Shown here one piece after another: positions 11,180 through 22,500 of a stretch of DNA of 64,000 nucleotides. Both the position numbers and the translations under genes were made by a program. The notes beneath the pieces were generated by a model. That model searched no databases. It had not been told where the DNA came from and saw nothing but the letters and a program-made list of their open reading frames with translations. This DNA is from Diadema setosum (taxonomy: Eukaryota > Echinodermata > Echinoidea > Diadematoida > Diadematidae): contig NC_092692.1 in assembly GCF_964275005.1 (NCBI RefSeq), forward strand, positions 16,517,506 to 16,581,505. The letters run 5' to 3'. How positions within the stretch are numbered: the first letter of the stretch is position 1; each line of letters starts with the position of its first letter.

Positions 11180-11960
11180 GTTAGTACATGTTATAAGATT
11201 CATTTTAAGATCGGGAGGTAAGTCTGAATTGACATCTGATGACCTCCAACGGTCAATGACCTCAAAATTTGATAAAAATAGATATTTTGCGTCATTGATG
11301 AATGTTAAATACGGTAATGATGTACTAAAAACTCATTTTTTGTTACAGAGGAATTGTCTTCATGTTCCATAGAACCCTGACAGGTTTCTACCTTTGACCT
11401 CTGATGACCTCCAGAGGTCAATGACCTCAAAATATCAGAATATTGATATTTTGTCATTGATTAACGATAAACACGGCAATGATGTACTAAAACCATGTTT
11501 GTTTGTTTGGGTTTTTTTTTTTTTTTACAGTGGAATTGCCTCAATGTTCCATCGATCCTTGACAGGTTTCTACCTTTGACCTCTGATGATCTTCAGAGGT
11601 CAATGACCTCAAATTATCAGATTTTGATATTTGGTGCAATTGGTTGATGATAAACATAACGATGTCTTAAAATTTCATTTGTGTTACAACTGAATCGTTT
11701 TCCTATTCCTCAGATCAAGGGAAATTATTTACATGTCTCTGCCTTTGACCTCCAGGGACTGAGACAGGTCAATGACCTATAAATATCAGAATATTGATAT
11801 TTGACGTATATTCAATGGTTAACCGTATACCTGTTGTGCTATCATGCATTATGCTATAAGCATTTATGTTACAATAGAAGCGTCTTCTCATTCCACAGAA
11901 CATTGGTCATTGCCCTGTGTATATCCAACTTTGACAATGTGAGGTCAGACTTTTAGAATA
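11180..11960. repeat. Left array of about 180-bp units with AGGTCA motifs
   Basis: Units near 11235, 11396, 11576 and 11745 each contain TGACCTCTGATGACCTCCAG followed by AGGTCAATGACCT, then a diverged spacer with ATCAGAATATTGATATTT. The array is the inverse of the one at 18380-19548 plus 24607-24870, forming long inverted arms within the 20.8-kb insertion. Confidence 0.8.
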
Positions 11961-14480
11961 TCAAAATTTGTGTAGGATTACAAATATTGATGTTTGGCTT
12001 CATTGGTTTAATCCTAAAAGTTTAATCATGTACAAATCACGCCTTGACATTATAATCAAAGCATGTACGCATATTCCACAGAGCATTGGTTTATAGTAAA
12101 AGGTCTCATGAATGTGAGCGGTGAATTATTTCAGAAATGAATTGAAGCTTACGTGTCTTCAGTAATGGCAGTGACCTCAAATATTATATGTATGTTTGGG
12201 TTAGTTATAATTGTAGCCTAGCTTGCATGAAATTATGTGCAACATTATCCAATTTGCACTGGACAAAATTTGTATGCTTAAACATGGAAGGTGGGGAGAG
12301 GAGTACCATATTTTAGGTTGATACTTAATAGTATGTGAACAGGCATATGGCAAAGTCCCTTGAACTGGATGAAAGGGTGAAAGATGCTAACCAGAAAACA
12401 ACAGGCCCACCTCATCAGGTGTACGTCACAAGTCAAACAACTCAAGAGTCGTACAGGCCATGAGTTACCCAGCCCACGAGTCATACATCTTGTGACCTAA
12501 ACACTAGATGAACAAGGTCCATGAGCTCGACATCAAATATAATAGGCCCAAATGCTGTGCGGTCCGCGAGCTCGACACGAGGAAAACTTGGCCCACGGTA
12601 CGAGATTAATATATGTATTTCAGTGAGCTTAATCTATTCAGTGTATAGGTCTTGTGGACCTCTTATGGGCCCGGTTTGCCTAAACTTAGTGTTAAGCTCA
12701 TGGGCAATGCTACTTAGTTTCGAGCTCGTGGGCTGTATGGTTCCGATTAATGACTCAAGGTCCTGGAGAATACAGTGACGTCATGGACCATCTAGAAAAC
12801 GACATACTGTGAGGCCTAACATGCATTCCACATAAAGTAATCCTGTGTCTTGCTATTGTTATCCAGTTAAGTTTAGGTCATTAAGTCAGGCAACTTGGGG
12901 CATTTTTGATATCTTTAGGTACCGTATGGTACCTCACTTCTAAATAGGAGTGGAACTACTATTTGCTGTAATTGTCTTCTTCATACGCGATACTCCTTAC
13001 AATTGGGCCTGGCCAAGAGTTGTGCCCCCATGCCCAAATATTGCTTGTTTCCAATATGGCCGCCATTCGGTTTGCATCCAATGTGTGAATCAGGGTAATA
13101 TGGCAGCGGGTAATATCACCTGAATGATCCGGTTAAAACTCTCTGCCAGCAAGTGATTTATTCAGTGTAACCTCCTGCTGAAATTGGTCTAGATGACCCT
13201 CGATCTCTTTCAAGACAGGGCAGCATCTGCGTCTTCAGTAAAGCACGCGATTGAGCTTACATTGCACGGATCGGCACACAGATCTCTACCACGACTAAAC
13301 TTGATAGACATCCTGAGGTCAGACAAGCGTTCTTCCAGGTGCACAACCACTGTATGCGATCATCAGAGTCTTCCATTGGCAATATCTAAACAGTTTGGGT
13401 GAAGGCAAGCTTGTCTCTATGATGGGTGCATTGCACATAGAGTACAGGATGCACGAGATGATAAGAAAGCTTCTTTTCGACTCGCGGGATAGGCTCCAAT
13501 CCTTTCTCAGGCAAAGGTTCTGAATTATCGGGTCGCGCTCAGTCTGCACACCGTGAGCTGAACACCATATCAAGTATACGTGTACAATGATTGTGTGCAA
13601 TGATATGTGGAAATGCATAGAGAAATCAAAATACATACATGTTCATGTGTTTTACGTGGAATCAGTTCCCTTCTGTTGTCTTCATCAATATTGCAATGTT
13701 GTTGTTTATTATTTTCCCTCTCCATCACGAGTATAATATGGAACGTGTTGATCATTTCACATGAAGTTGTTGTGATGTCGGAAAATGCAAGACTGTATTG
13801 CAGGTGGCCTATTGCAGGTGGCCTTCAATTTGTTTTTCACATTATATTGACTTGTTTAACAGACTGTAACTCACCAAGATGCCTCTTGAAATGTTTTGAA
13901 AAACTTCTGCTTGATTTCACACGAGCGGATGATTATCAGTTATTGTCTTTCTGCTATCATCGTGTGTGAAACAAAGTATTGTTTCTCTTCAAAAGATAGC
14001 GTGCCAATTAATCTGTACTTAGTTTGGTGCTCGAAACAAGACATTCCAACCCACCTCCAGCTTAGATATCCGTAGGCGTTGTGGTGTAGACATGGTCAAT
14101 AGAGCGAGACTTCTCTTTTCTTTTCTTTTCTTTTCCTCATTGACAAATAAGTTTAGCAGGAAACATAGAAGCATTAACACATAGTGTTTACATTTCCTAT
14201 CACATGCTTTTAACATCGGAATTTTCAGGTACACATTTTCCCTGGATTTTTGCCAAGAACTTTTCAACACAATACATGTTCAAAAGAACCTATTTGGTAA
14301 ATACATAATTCTATTAAAGGGGCCTACTTATCACCTTCCATGTACTCGAACAGTTTTCGCTAAAGACACAAGTATATGTTTAAAAGACTGCAAACAGTAG
14401 AATGATTTGCTCCTTAACAAAACAGACTACATCTCTTGAAATGTCTTCAAACGTAAATTAAAGTCATTCCTCTTAAACGA
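11961..14480. other. Interior of the 20.8-kb insertion, no gene recognised
   Basis: Contains a patch with repeated CGAGCTCG/GCCCACG-type words at about 12420-12760 and otherwise unique-looking AT-rich DNA. Frames at 13193-13402, 13319-13636 and 13607-13969 overlap one another and show no family signature. Confidence 0.45.
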
Positions 14481-14487
14481 TTTCTCT

Positions 14488-14521
<34 letters not shown>

Positions 14522-14561
14522 TATATACATATATATATATACATATATATATACATATATA

Positions 14562-14634
<73 letters not shown>
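14488..14634. repeat. (TA)n / (TC)n microsatellite
   Basis: Long TA runs with interspersed CATATA flank a pure TC run (about 14571-14606). An apparent 81-codon minus-strand frame here is only repeat translation. Confidence 0.95.
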
Positions 14635-14637
<3 letters not shown>

Positions 14638-14784
14638 TAACAAAACTGTAACAAAGTTCATGCTGTATCACCAACGGTTTATTTCTGCACACAGGGCAGA
14701 AAGGGCGGCGAGACGCTCGAAAATTTATGTGCAGAAATAAACCGTTGGTGATACAGCATGAACTTTGTTCCAGTTTTGTTACTT
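14635..14784. repeat. Inverted repeat, 57-bp arms
   Basis: 14635-14691 and 14728-14784 are inverted copies with one mismatch, separated by 36 bp containing CGGCGAGACGCTCGAAAAT. The arms contain TGCTGTATCACCAACGGTTT. It could be the core of a MITE or the stem of a structured element end. Confidence 0.85.
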
Positions 14785-14819
14785 ATCTTTTTATCTTGCC
14801 AACACGAGGACTACCTAAT

Positions 14820-14862
<43 letters not shown>

Positions 14863-14895
14863 ACTTGTAGTCCGCGTGTTGGTACCAGTACAGAA

Positions 14896-15111
14896 AAGAT
14901 GACGAAGTAGGGTGGTAATGCATTTTAGTCCAACAGTGCTATTTATTCATGCCAAATTTTCGATGAATACATTCGTCTTCCTCAGGGTCGACAATGACAA
15001 TGACAATTGTCATTGTCGACCCTGAGGAAGACGAATGTATTCATCGAAAATTTGCTCTGAATAAATAACACTGTTGGACTGAAATGCATTACCACCCTAC
15101 TTCGTCATCTT
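14896..15111. repeat. Long palindrome, about 105-111-bp arms, no spacer
   Basis: The arms meet at about 15006 inside GACAATTGTC and extend to AAGATGACGAAG at the left and CTTCGTCATCTT at the right, with a 6-bp slip and a few changes. The phrase CCTGAGGAAGACGAATG followed by CATCGAAAA superficially recalls hammerhead-bearing retroelement ends but fails the strict consensus. Confidence 0.85.
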
Positions 15112-15263
15112 GTATATATACATATACATATATACAGGTTACAGGTTTGACAGATCTGCAAGTGCAGTAGTACAATGTAATTTACTCCCCGGGGACATGG
15201 TGACATACACTTCACAATTCCATGTTCAATTTTCCTGAAGAGTACACCTAAACAGAGGCGGCG

Positions 15264-15302
<39 letters not shown>

Positions 15303-15452
15303 AAGCGTGGGGTGGGGGGGGGGGCCCTCCGGGGCAGTGGCAAGGGTCAATGCTCGATTTTTTTAATTATGCTTTTTCCGTTTTCAGTATGCACCAGACC
15401 AGATTAATAATAGGGCCAACCAATGCTCTCTATAGAGCATCATCATGTTTAC

Positions 15453-18370
15453 AATTGAAGGGGTCGGTGCATTATAGTGTTAACCCACACTTTGGTGAAA
15501 AATGAGTTACATGCATTTACATCATCCTGAATCACTGCTCTATAATCCCTAAAAATGTCATCTTGAAATTTAAACAATAAATGGGTTTTTAATGCAAGCA
15601 TCTTTTGCCCCGAAAATTAATCACATCTTATAGGCAGGAATATAATGCTAAGCCACACTTTTCAAGATGGCGACCTCCATGGTAGCAGACAGAAGGGTGT
15701 CATAAAAATATCTAAATCTGAACAGTGAGGAAACTTTTTCATCTACAAAAATGAGTGATTCTGATTCATAACATAACTTGTACTCTTCTGCCAGTTATGA
15801 AAATAGAGATGAGATAAACATTAATGAAATTTTAAGCATTTAATGAGTATTTTTTGTTAATTTTTGTACTGTTGGGGTTAGCACTGTTTTCATGCTAATT
15901 TTACTGATCATGACATTTTTCGCCAGTTTTTTATTTTTGTTGAACTTATCACGAAAATACCACAATCACTGGTTTTAGGAGTATTTTAGCATTGTGCATT
16001 ATGACCTATAAGAAAATTAATCAACATTCATGGTCTGTCCCAGCACCTTAAATTTTCATTAGTGGGTTAGCACTTTATTCATGCTGACATTTCGCTTCAA
16101 AAGGAAAGCTTCCTCAAAATTAATCAGTAGTTAAATAATTGATGAAATATATTCAAAATATAAATCTTCATTTGTTATGTATGTTTTTTCATCAAAATGG
16201 CTTATTGTAATAAGTGTATTGTCTCTAAATTTATGATTTTTTTTCCCGATGCAAGTGTGATCTGAAAACATTCATATGGGTAAAAAAAAAAAAATGTACG
16301 GATAGCTGGATGTTTGGACATGTGCCTTATATGTTAGTAATTCTTACAGAGTTAGATCACTAGTGAAACAACATTTGAAATTGTCATTGATTAATTTGTA
16401 ACTTCTTTTAAATAAAATGCAACTTTGCTATGCTTTCACAGCCATATTTAGGGGGATTAGCTATAGACAGTAGAAAATGGATGAAAACAAAATGTATTTT
16501 TAATATCGATTAATTTACCTCAAATATTCCAAAAAAAAAAATCCTGCTGTGCTTCCCTGTACTTTCTTACATAACCGAGACACGATACTTACATGTTTAA
16601 CATCCTTTGAAAGGATGTTACATTTATGATATAACTGCAAACATTATTTTTCAAATCTAACGCTGTTGTATAAAATTCATAGTTCCACGTTGTTGATACC
16701 TCTATACGGTTTCTCAATTTAAATCAATAAACGTTGAAAGCAATCAAAGCGGAATTTAAAGCATCAATGCTGATAGTATAGTGTTTTTTAACGTAATTTA
16801 ATTGTGAGTCAATAGCTCCCTTTTTTCCACTACTGAATTTACCCTTTAAACTCGGTATTTATCATGCATTTTTATGAAGAAGTCTCCATGTTTGAAAGAA
16901 AATGTATTTACTGTATTCTGTTTCAAATTTCAGAGTTATTTTTTTTTCACAGGGTTGTTTTCAAGATTGATTTACAAAAAAGAAAGTTTCCTTCAAATTA
17001 ATTTGGAGATTTGTGATTGATAAAACTATTGAAAGCATATAGATTTTTCACTTTTTCGTGTATGTTTTTGTCACCGTAACAGCTTTGACATGAGAACATT
17101 TTTTTTCTTGTTCCTAAATGATCTGCATGATCCAAATGTAGTCTGAAAACGTGCATATGGGGTAAAATGTATGTGTATAAACACACCAACTTGGTATAAT
17201 ACGTAGACTATTTTGGTCTTATTCGGCACATTGTATTTCAGCATGTATGGTCTGTCCGAATATACGAAATCTGGATAAGTGTTCAGACTTCCAAAAATAT
17301 TTTTTCCCAATTTTTAAAAATGTTCTTTTCATGGATTTTTGGCCATTAAGAGTTAGTCATTCATTTTGTGATAAGAACTTTCCTGCATAATTTCACACAG
17401 CCTGCATTTACCAACGAACATGGAGGAGGAGGATTCATTGAGGCATGTACAGTCATAATTCTCATGCAACAGTATTTTTTTGGTAAATTTGTTGTCATAC
17501 AAAGAAGGATTTTAGAGTACTATTGGTGATTTTGATACCCTAAACAAGAAAACCAATATAGCTAAACAAGGCCGTAATGTCTACTTTATGGTATTTTATT
17601 CCCTTTAACAAAAGACATGATAATCTCTGGAATAATGTTGATATGTAACATTTTACTTTATTTTCTCTGATCTAGATACTCTAAATTTAAAATGTGTTAT
17701 ATGCAAAATGCTGAAGAATGGACTCTTTCCCTGCTTTTAGGTACACGGAAGGTGTAAAATCCTCAATGAGATATAACCCCCCCCCCAACAAATCATATTA
17801 TTATTTTGTATGACACTGAATGCTTTGTCTTTTAAAACTTGAATTGTTGAAATTGTTTAATATCCACATTTCAGGATGTCTTTATGCGTATATGATTGAT
17901 TCTGTGCGCGTGTGTGCGTCTGAAATATATGCAAAGTTTGTCTTCATAATTCACACAGATTATACAATACAGACAGTAAAAACAAGTATATCTTATTTTA
18001 ATTTCACATCACAAAGGAGGGAAACTCAAATATTACATTGATTTTCCATTTTTAGCGAAGAGATATTGACATTTTGTGAGTTTTCAAAAAATAAAGAGTA
18101 TTTGTATACACGACGGATTTGGCTGCAATAAAGTGCTAAGCCACAAATTCAAAATGTGACTTGAAAAATCCTCTTGAATCCACCAAAATATCAGTGCAGT
18201 AAATTTCCCCAAGACACAATTTAATCTTGAGTATGTAAAGGTTCATATACGAAAAATTGGCCTTCTCGAGTCATTAACCTGATTTATGGATTTTTTCAAA
18301 CTTTCAAAAGCGATTATCTCAAAATGAACATTGTGTGGGCTAGCACTATAATGCACCGACCCCTTCAATT
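15453..18370. mobile_element. 2.9-kb TIR element, non-autonomous
   Basis: Ends are inverted repeats: AATTGAAGGGGTCGGTGCAT and seven further perfect bases at the left, with the complement ending at 18370, then several near matches (GTTAACCCACAC against GCTAGCCCACAC). AATT at each end is a candidate target duplication; nearby array units support an original site like CATGTTTACAATTAATC. Internal repeats of the form GTTAGCACT...TTCATGCT occur near 15873 and 16065, with a related AGTGCTAAGCCACA near 18133. No frame longer than about 80 codons is present, so it is non-autonomous. Confidence 0.75.
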
Positions 18371-18379
18371 AATCAATGA

Positions 18380-19548
18380 TGCTAAACATCAATATTCTGA
18401 TACTTTGAGGTCATTGAACTGTCAAGGTCATCAGAGGTCAAAGGAAGAAACCTGTCTGTGCTCTTTGGAATACAACGTCATTATTGTGTAAGTTCCCAAA
18501 AGCTCCTTACGACTTTCTCCAAGCCGGCGACCATATTATTGTACAGAGGCGGATAGATATTGGATTGGTCATCACATTTACAGCTTGCCACTCTAACTGA
18601 TTTCTCGGCTCGAACATGCTTGTTCTTATAACTAATTTATTAACAAACTTCCTTTCCCTAAAGCATTTCATTGGCTCATTCTTATATTGGGGTGTGGTGT
18701 TCACTAGAAATTAATTCCTTATTGGTGGGGCTAAGAACCCCCCCCCCCCCCCCTCCCTTGGTCCCACCGTCGGTATGGGACCAAGCAAAAATTTGCAAGT
18801 GTAAAAAAAAATTCTGGCAGGAGGGCGACCTTCCAGCTCAGAAGATCATTTATGTTTGGGGATCAGAGGGTAAAAACACGCCATCATGTCATTCCCCGTA
18901 ATTTGGTGCGGGACTTTGGGGATGGAGAGCCATTGGAACTGACCACTAGTGGGGAAAATAGCCAATGTCTAACTCATAAATTCCCATGACCATAGAATAC
19001 CAATAGAATAAATTTTTTGTTGTCAAAATTCCCTCTTGGGAGAGGGGGTTTTGACCCAAAAAAAAAAAAGAAGGAAATAGCTGGAAGGAAGATAAACATT
19101 TTCATAAATTCCAAGAAGGGAAAAATACTGAGCATATTGAAAACGGATGAAGTGTTCTGTTTTCTTTTGCTCTCTATCCTGTTCTATTCTATTCTATTCT
19201 ATTCTATTCTATTTTATTCTTTATTTTATGTGCTAGTAGCCATCTGGGCTACAATTGTAAAACAGATATGTTTGTTTTGTACATCCTCTAAAGATCACCA
19301 GAGGTCAAAGGTAGAGACCTGTCTGTGCTCTTTGGAATATGAAGACAATTTCATGGTAAAACAGATATGCTTGTTTTGTACATCTTAACCATGTTTATCA
19401 TTAACTTATGACAACACAGATCAATATTATGATATTTTGAGGTCATTAACCTCTAAAGGTCACCAGAGGTCAGAGGTAAAAATCTGTCTTCGTTCTTTGG
19501 AATATGAAGACAATTTCATTGTAAAACAGATATGCTTGTTTTGCACAT
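18380..19548. repeat. Right array with AGGTCA motifs (interrupted by LTR element)
   Basis: Units near 18402, 19290 and 19437 contain GAGGTCATT(G/A)A and AAGGTCA(T/C)CAGAGGTCA, and share CAGATATGCTTGTTTTG with each other. The array resumes at 24607 after the LTR element. A C run (18738-18752) and a TTCTA pentanucleotide repeat (about 19179-19212) lie within. Confidence 0.75.
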
Positions 19549-22500
19549 CGCCAGTAAATAAGGAGAAACATCAGACGATCTTGGTATATGATGTTCAAGA
19601 GTTTAATGGCCGTGACCGAGTCAACTGCACACACGTAACACATAGCGTGCACAACACGTGGAAACCGATCAGAGTATGGAAAGCCACTTGATACAACATA
19701 ACTATAATTATAATCATAATGGCGTGATCCCTTTCTTCTTTCCTCTCATTACTTAAATGATGATACAATGTACTACCTTGTACCAAATCTACTCGAAACT
19801 ACTGTTTCTGAAACAGCCTTGATCAACAATACGGTGTCAGGCTATGCATGAGTAAAACAACAATCACAAGCACTATCCTTCACACCACATAGGGCCTAAC
19901 TTTGAACAATGTAACATATACAATGTATAAACAAAACAACTATCAATATCCTTCTCACTGAAGAACTTATAGCTGTTACACAACTATTATCTATAGCGGC
20001 CAACTCTAAAAATAGATGTTGGTCACATATCATAGAACAAAACAATCGACAACATAACATTAAACCAATTAAGATTGATTATGCAACTAGCACATACATA
20101 CACTATCACAAACACATTACATAATCAAGCCTACCTTACTCACATAGTATTTAGCTTGTATAACATCACTCAAAACACGATTACCATACATGTACTAAAA
20201 TTATTCTGATTAAAACACCTCCATTAATAAATAATCACTCTTTACCAAACATCAAAATAATTGACACATTTATAACTGCTTTAGCACACAGCGTAACGCA
20301 TAAATAGGTTACACTAAACCCCAAACTTTAACAGAGTAAAATCAATGAACGAAATGTTGAGAACAGGTTGGTACTTTGCACAACAAGCAATGGAAGTACA
20401 TATACCTACCTACCTCAATACTTACCCCTATAAAGAATACTCAAGGAACACTTCCATCACGCCTAATGGAAGTACATACATGTGTAACTACAACTGTACC
20501 TATCTTACTACATACACTGTACATCTATCATAAACACTCAACACTTACGGCACGCCTCACTCCTATTTTCCTTCTTAAGCCAAACGCATACTTACAATGA
20601 ATCAGCTTATGCAATAAGAGGAATAGCGTGTAACAAAAACAGCAAAAATTAACAATATTATTGTAACAACAATTAATGGGTATAAGATACTAGAAAAAGG
20701 GCCATAAACATACACTGTATGTGTATACATGGGAGAAGTGGGAAAAAAAACCCCTTACCTATAGTCCAAGACTATAATGAACAATAAACATAACCACATG
20801 CAGTACAGAAGTCCATAAAACAAAACATTATCCGATACACACCAAGGCCGAGTGTGAAATCTATAAAGAATAAAAATTGTCCTGAAGTATGGCTGTACAA
20901 GCAAACTACATTGTACTGTGATATACAAAAAAAAAACAAAAAAAACATTAACATTCATGAAACAGTGCGTTACGGATATCCGCATAGGATACTACGAAAG
21001 GTGAACAGAGGGTCAGGCCGGGAGAATGGGTACATGTACCTGCCCCTCAGAAAAGCTGCGTTTGTAAGCAAAATTTTCATATATCAGGTACAGATATTAT
21101 GAAAATGATTGGCAGGTATAAGAAGCAATGATCCGGTATACAATATGAAAACTGTGCCTAAAGATGACACCTCTTACAAATTACACTGTACATTGAAAAA
21201 AAAAAAATGCAACAAGATGTAATGAAAATTCAAGGCATACAGGCACCACCATGGGAGAAGCTAATATACAAATTAAAGTCATTGTGATAATCCAGAAATA
21301 AAATACAGTACAACCTACGAGTACATCACAATGTGAATTTACCAGCAGCGAGTACCAACAGGTATGAAACTTGGTACATATTGAAAACCAGCACAGACAT
21401 GTACACTGTAAAAGACTTCATCACCCAGTAGAAAGAGGAGAATGTGCGGTCCCTTCCGGAGAGCAAAATACGCGTACAGCTGATGTCACATCTGAGGAAA
21501 AAATACACCCTTGGACTTGATACTAAGGTAAGTATGGAAATAATGGGAGGTATTTGACTCTTCAATACATGTATAAAACATGCAGACACAAGATATGCTG
21601 CAAGGAGCTGGCAAATAAAAAAATGTACCCGGTAACAAAGTTTTATGTTCATAACTTACTATTGACACTGAGCTGCAATTAGACAATGATAAAACACTTA
21701 AACATATAACTTGACATATTCCCCTCATCTGTAAAAAGGAAAGAGTCATAAATTTTAAGAAAAAAAAATGGCACATTTGTGACAATAGTGAACACAATTA
21801 ACATAACCTTAATGCCACTTTGAGAAACAAAATATCCTGCAATGCAGAAAATATGAAGTAATAGTCCACCAACATGGACCTGTCAGAATTATGTCTACAA
21901 TTATACTAACCGTGGTTTAAGGAAAAGTAAAAAACAAAACAACATATAGAGTAATACACTGCTTTAAGCAGTAGAAGATGACAAGGGGGTAAAATACCCT
22001 AATTAAGTCCTTCAACCTGGAGTGACTGGGGACAAGGGAGCGTGGGACGGCACTGCGAGGCCAGTAAAGGCTGGGGGTGCTGGGGGATGCGCGATCCAAG
22101 GCACAGGAGAGCAGTTGACGTCCGCGATCAACCAGTCGGTGATTTCATTGGAAGGAGCTTGGTGAACAGGATCGCTCTTGGTGGTCATCATCCAGCTGGC
22201 AAGATGCAGATCACCATCAATGGGGTGAAGGGAAGGACCTCCTTCAACAGGGATTGAAGGCAGGCGGTGGCCAAAGGTCCAGGGGAACGAACTCCAGGTT
22301 GGGCTAGCGTCAAAGCAGGCAGGGCCAGCACTATCCAAGGACAGGTGGAGGCCCAGGGTGTCATCATCGGCATTGGGGGTTCGTGACTGGTCAGCAGCGA
22401 GGATAGAAACCGCAGTCTGACTGGTTGATGGACAGACGTATGGTGATGGAGTATGGCAATCCAGCTGATGGACAGGATCACGAGGCTCTCCAGCAACAAC

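Noticed and set aside
14447-14692. 81-codon frame of [12 protein letters not shown] residues
   Set aside because: Translation of a TA/TC microsatellite.
14896-15111. Hammerhead ribozyme
   Set aside because: CTGAGGA and CGAAAA are present, but the required core and stem order do not fit the consensus.
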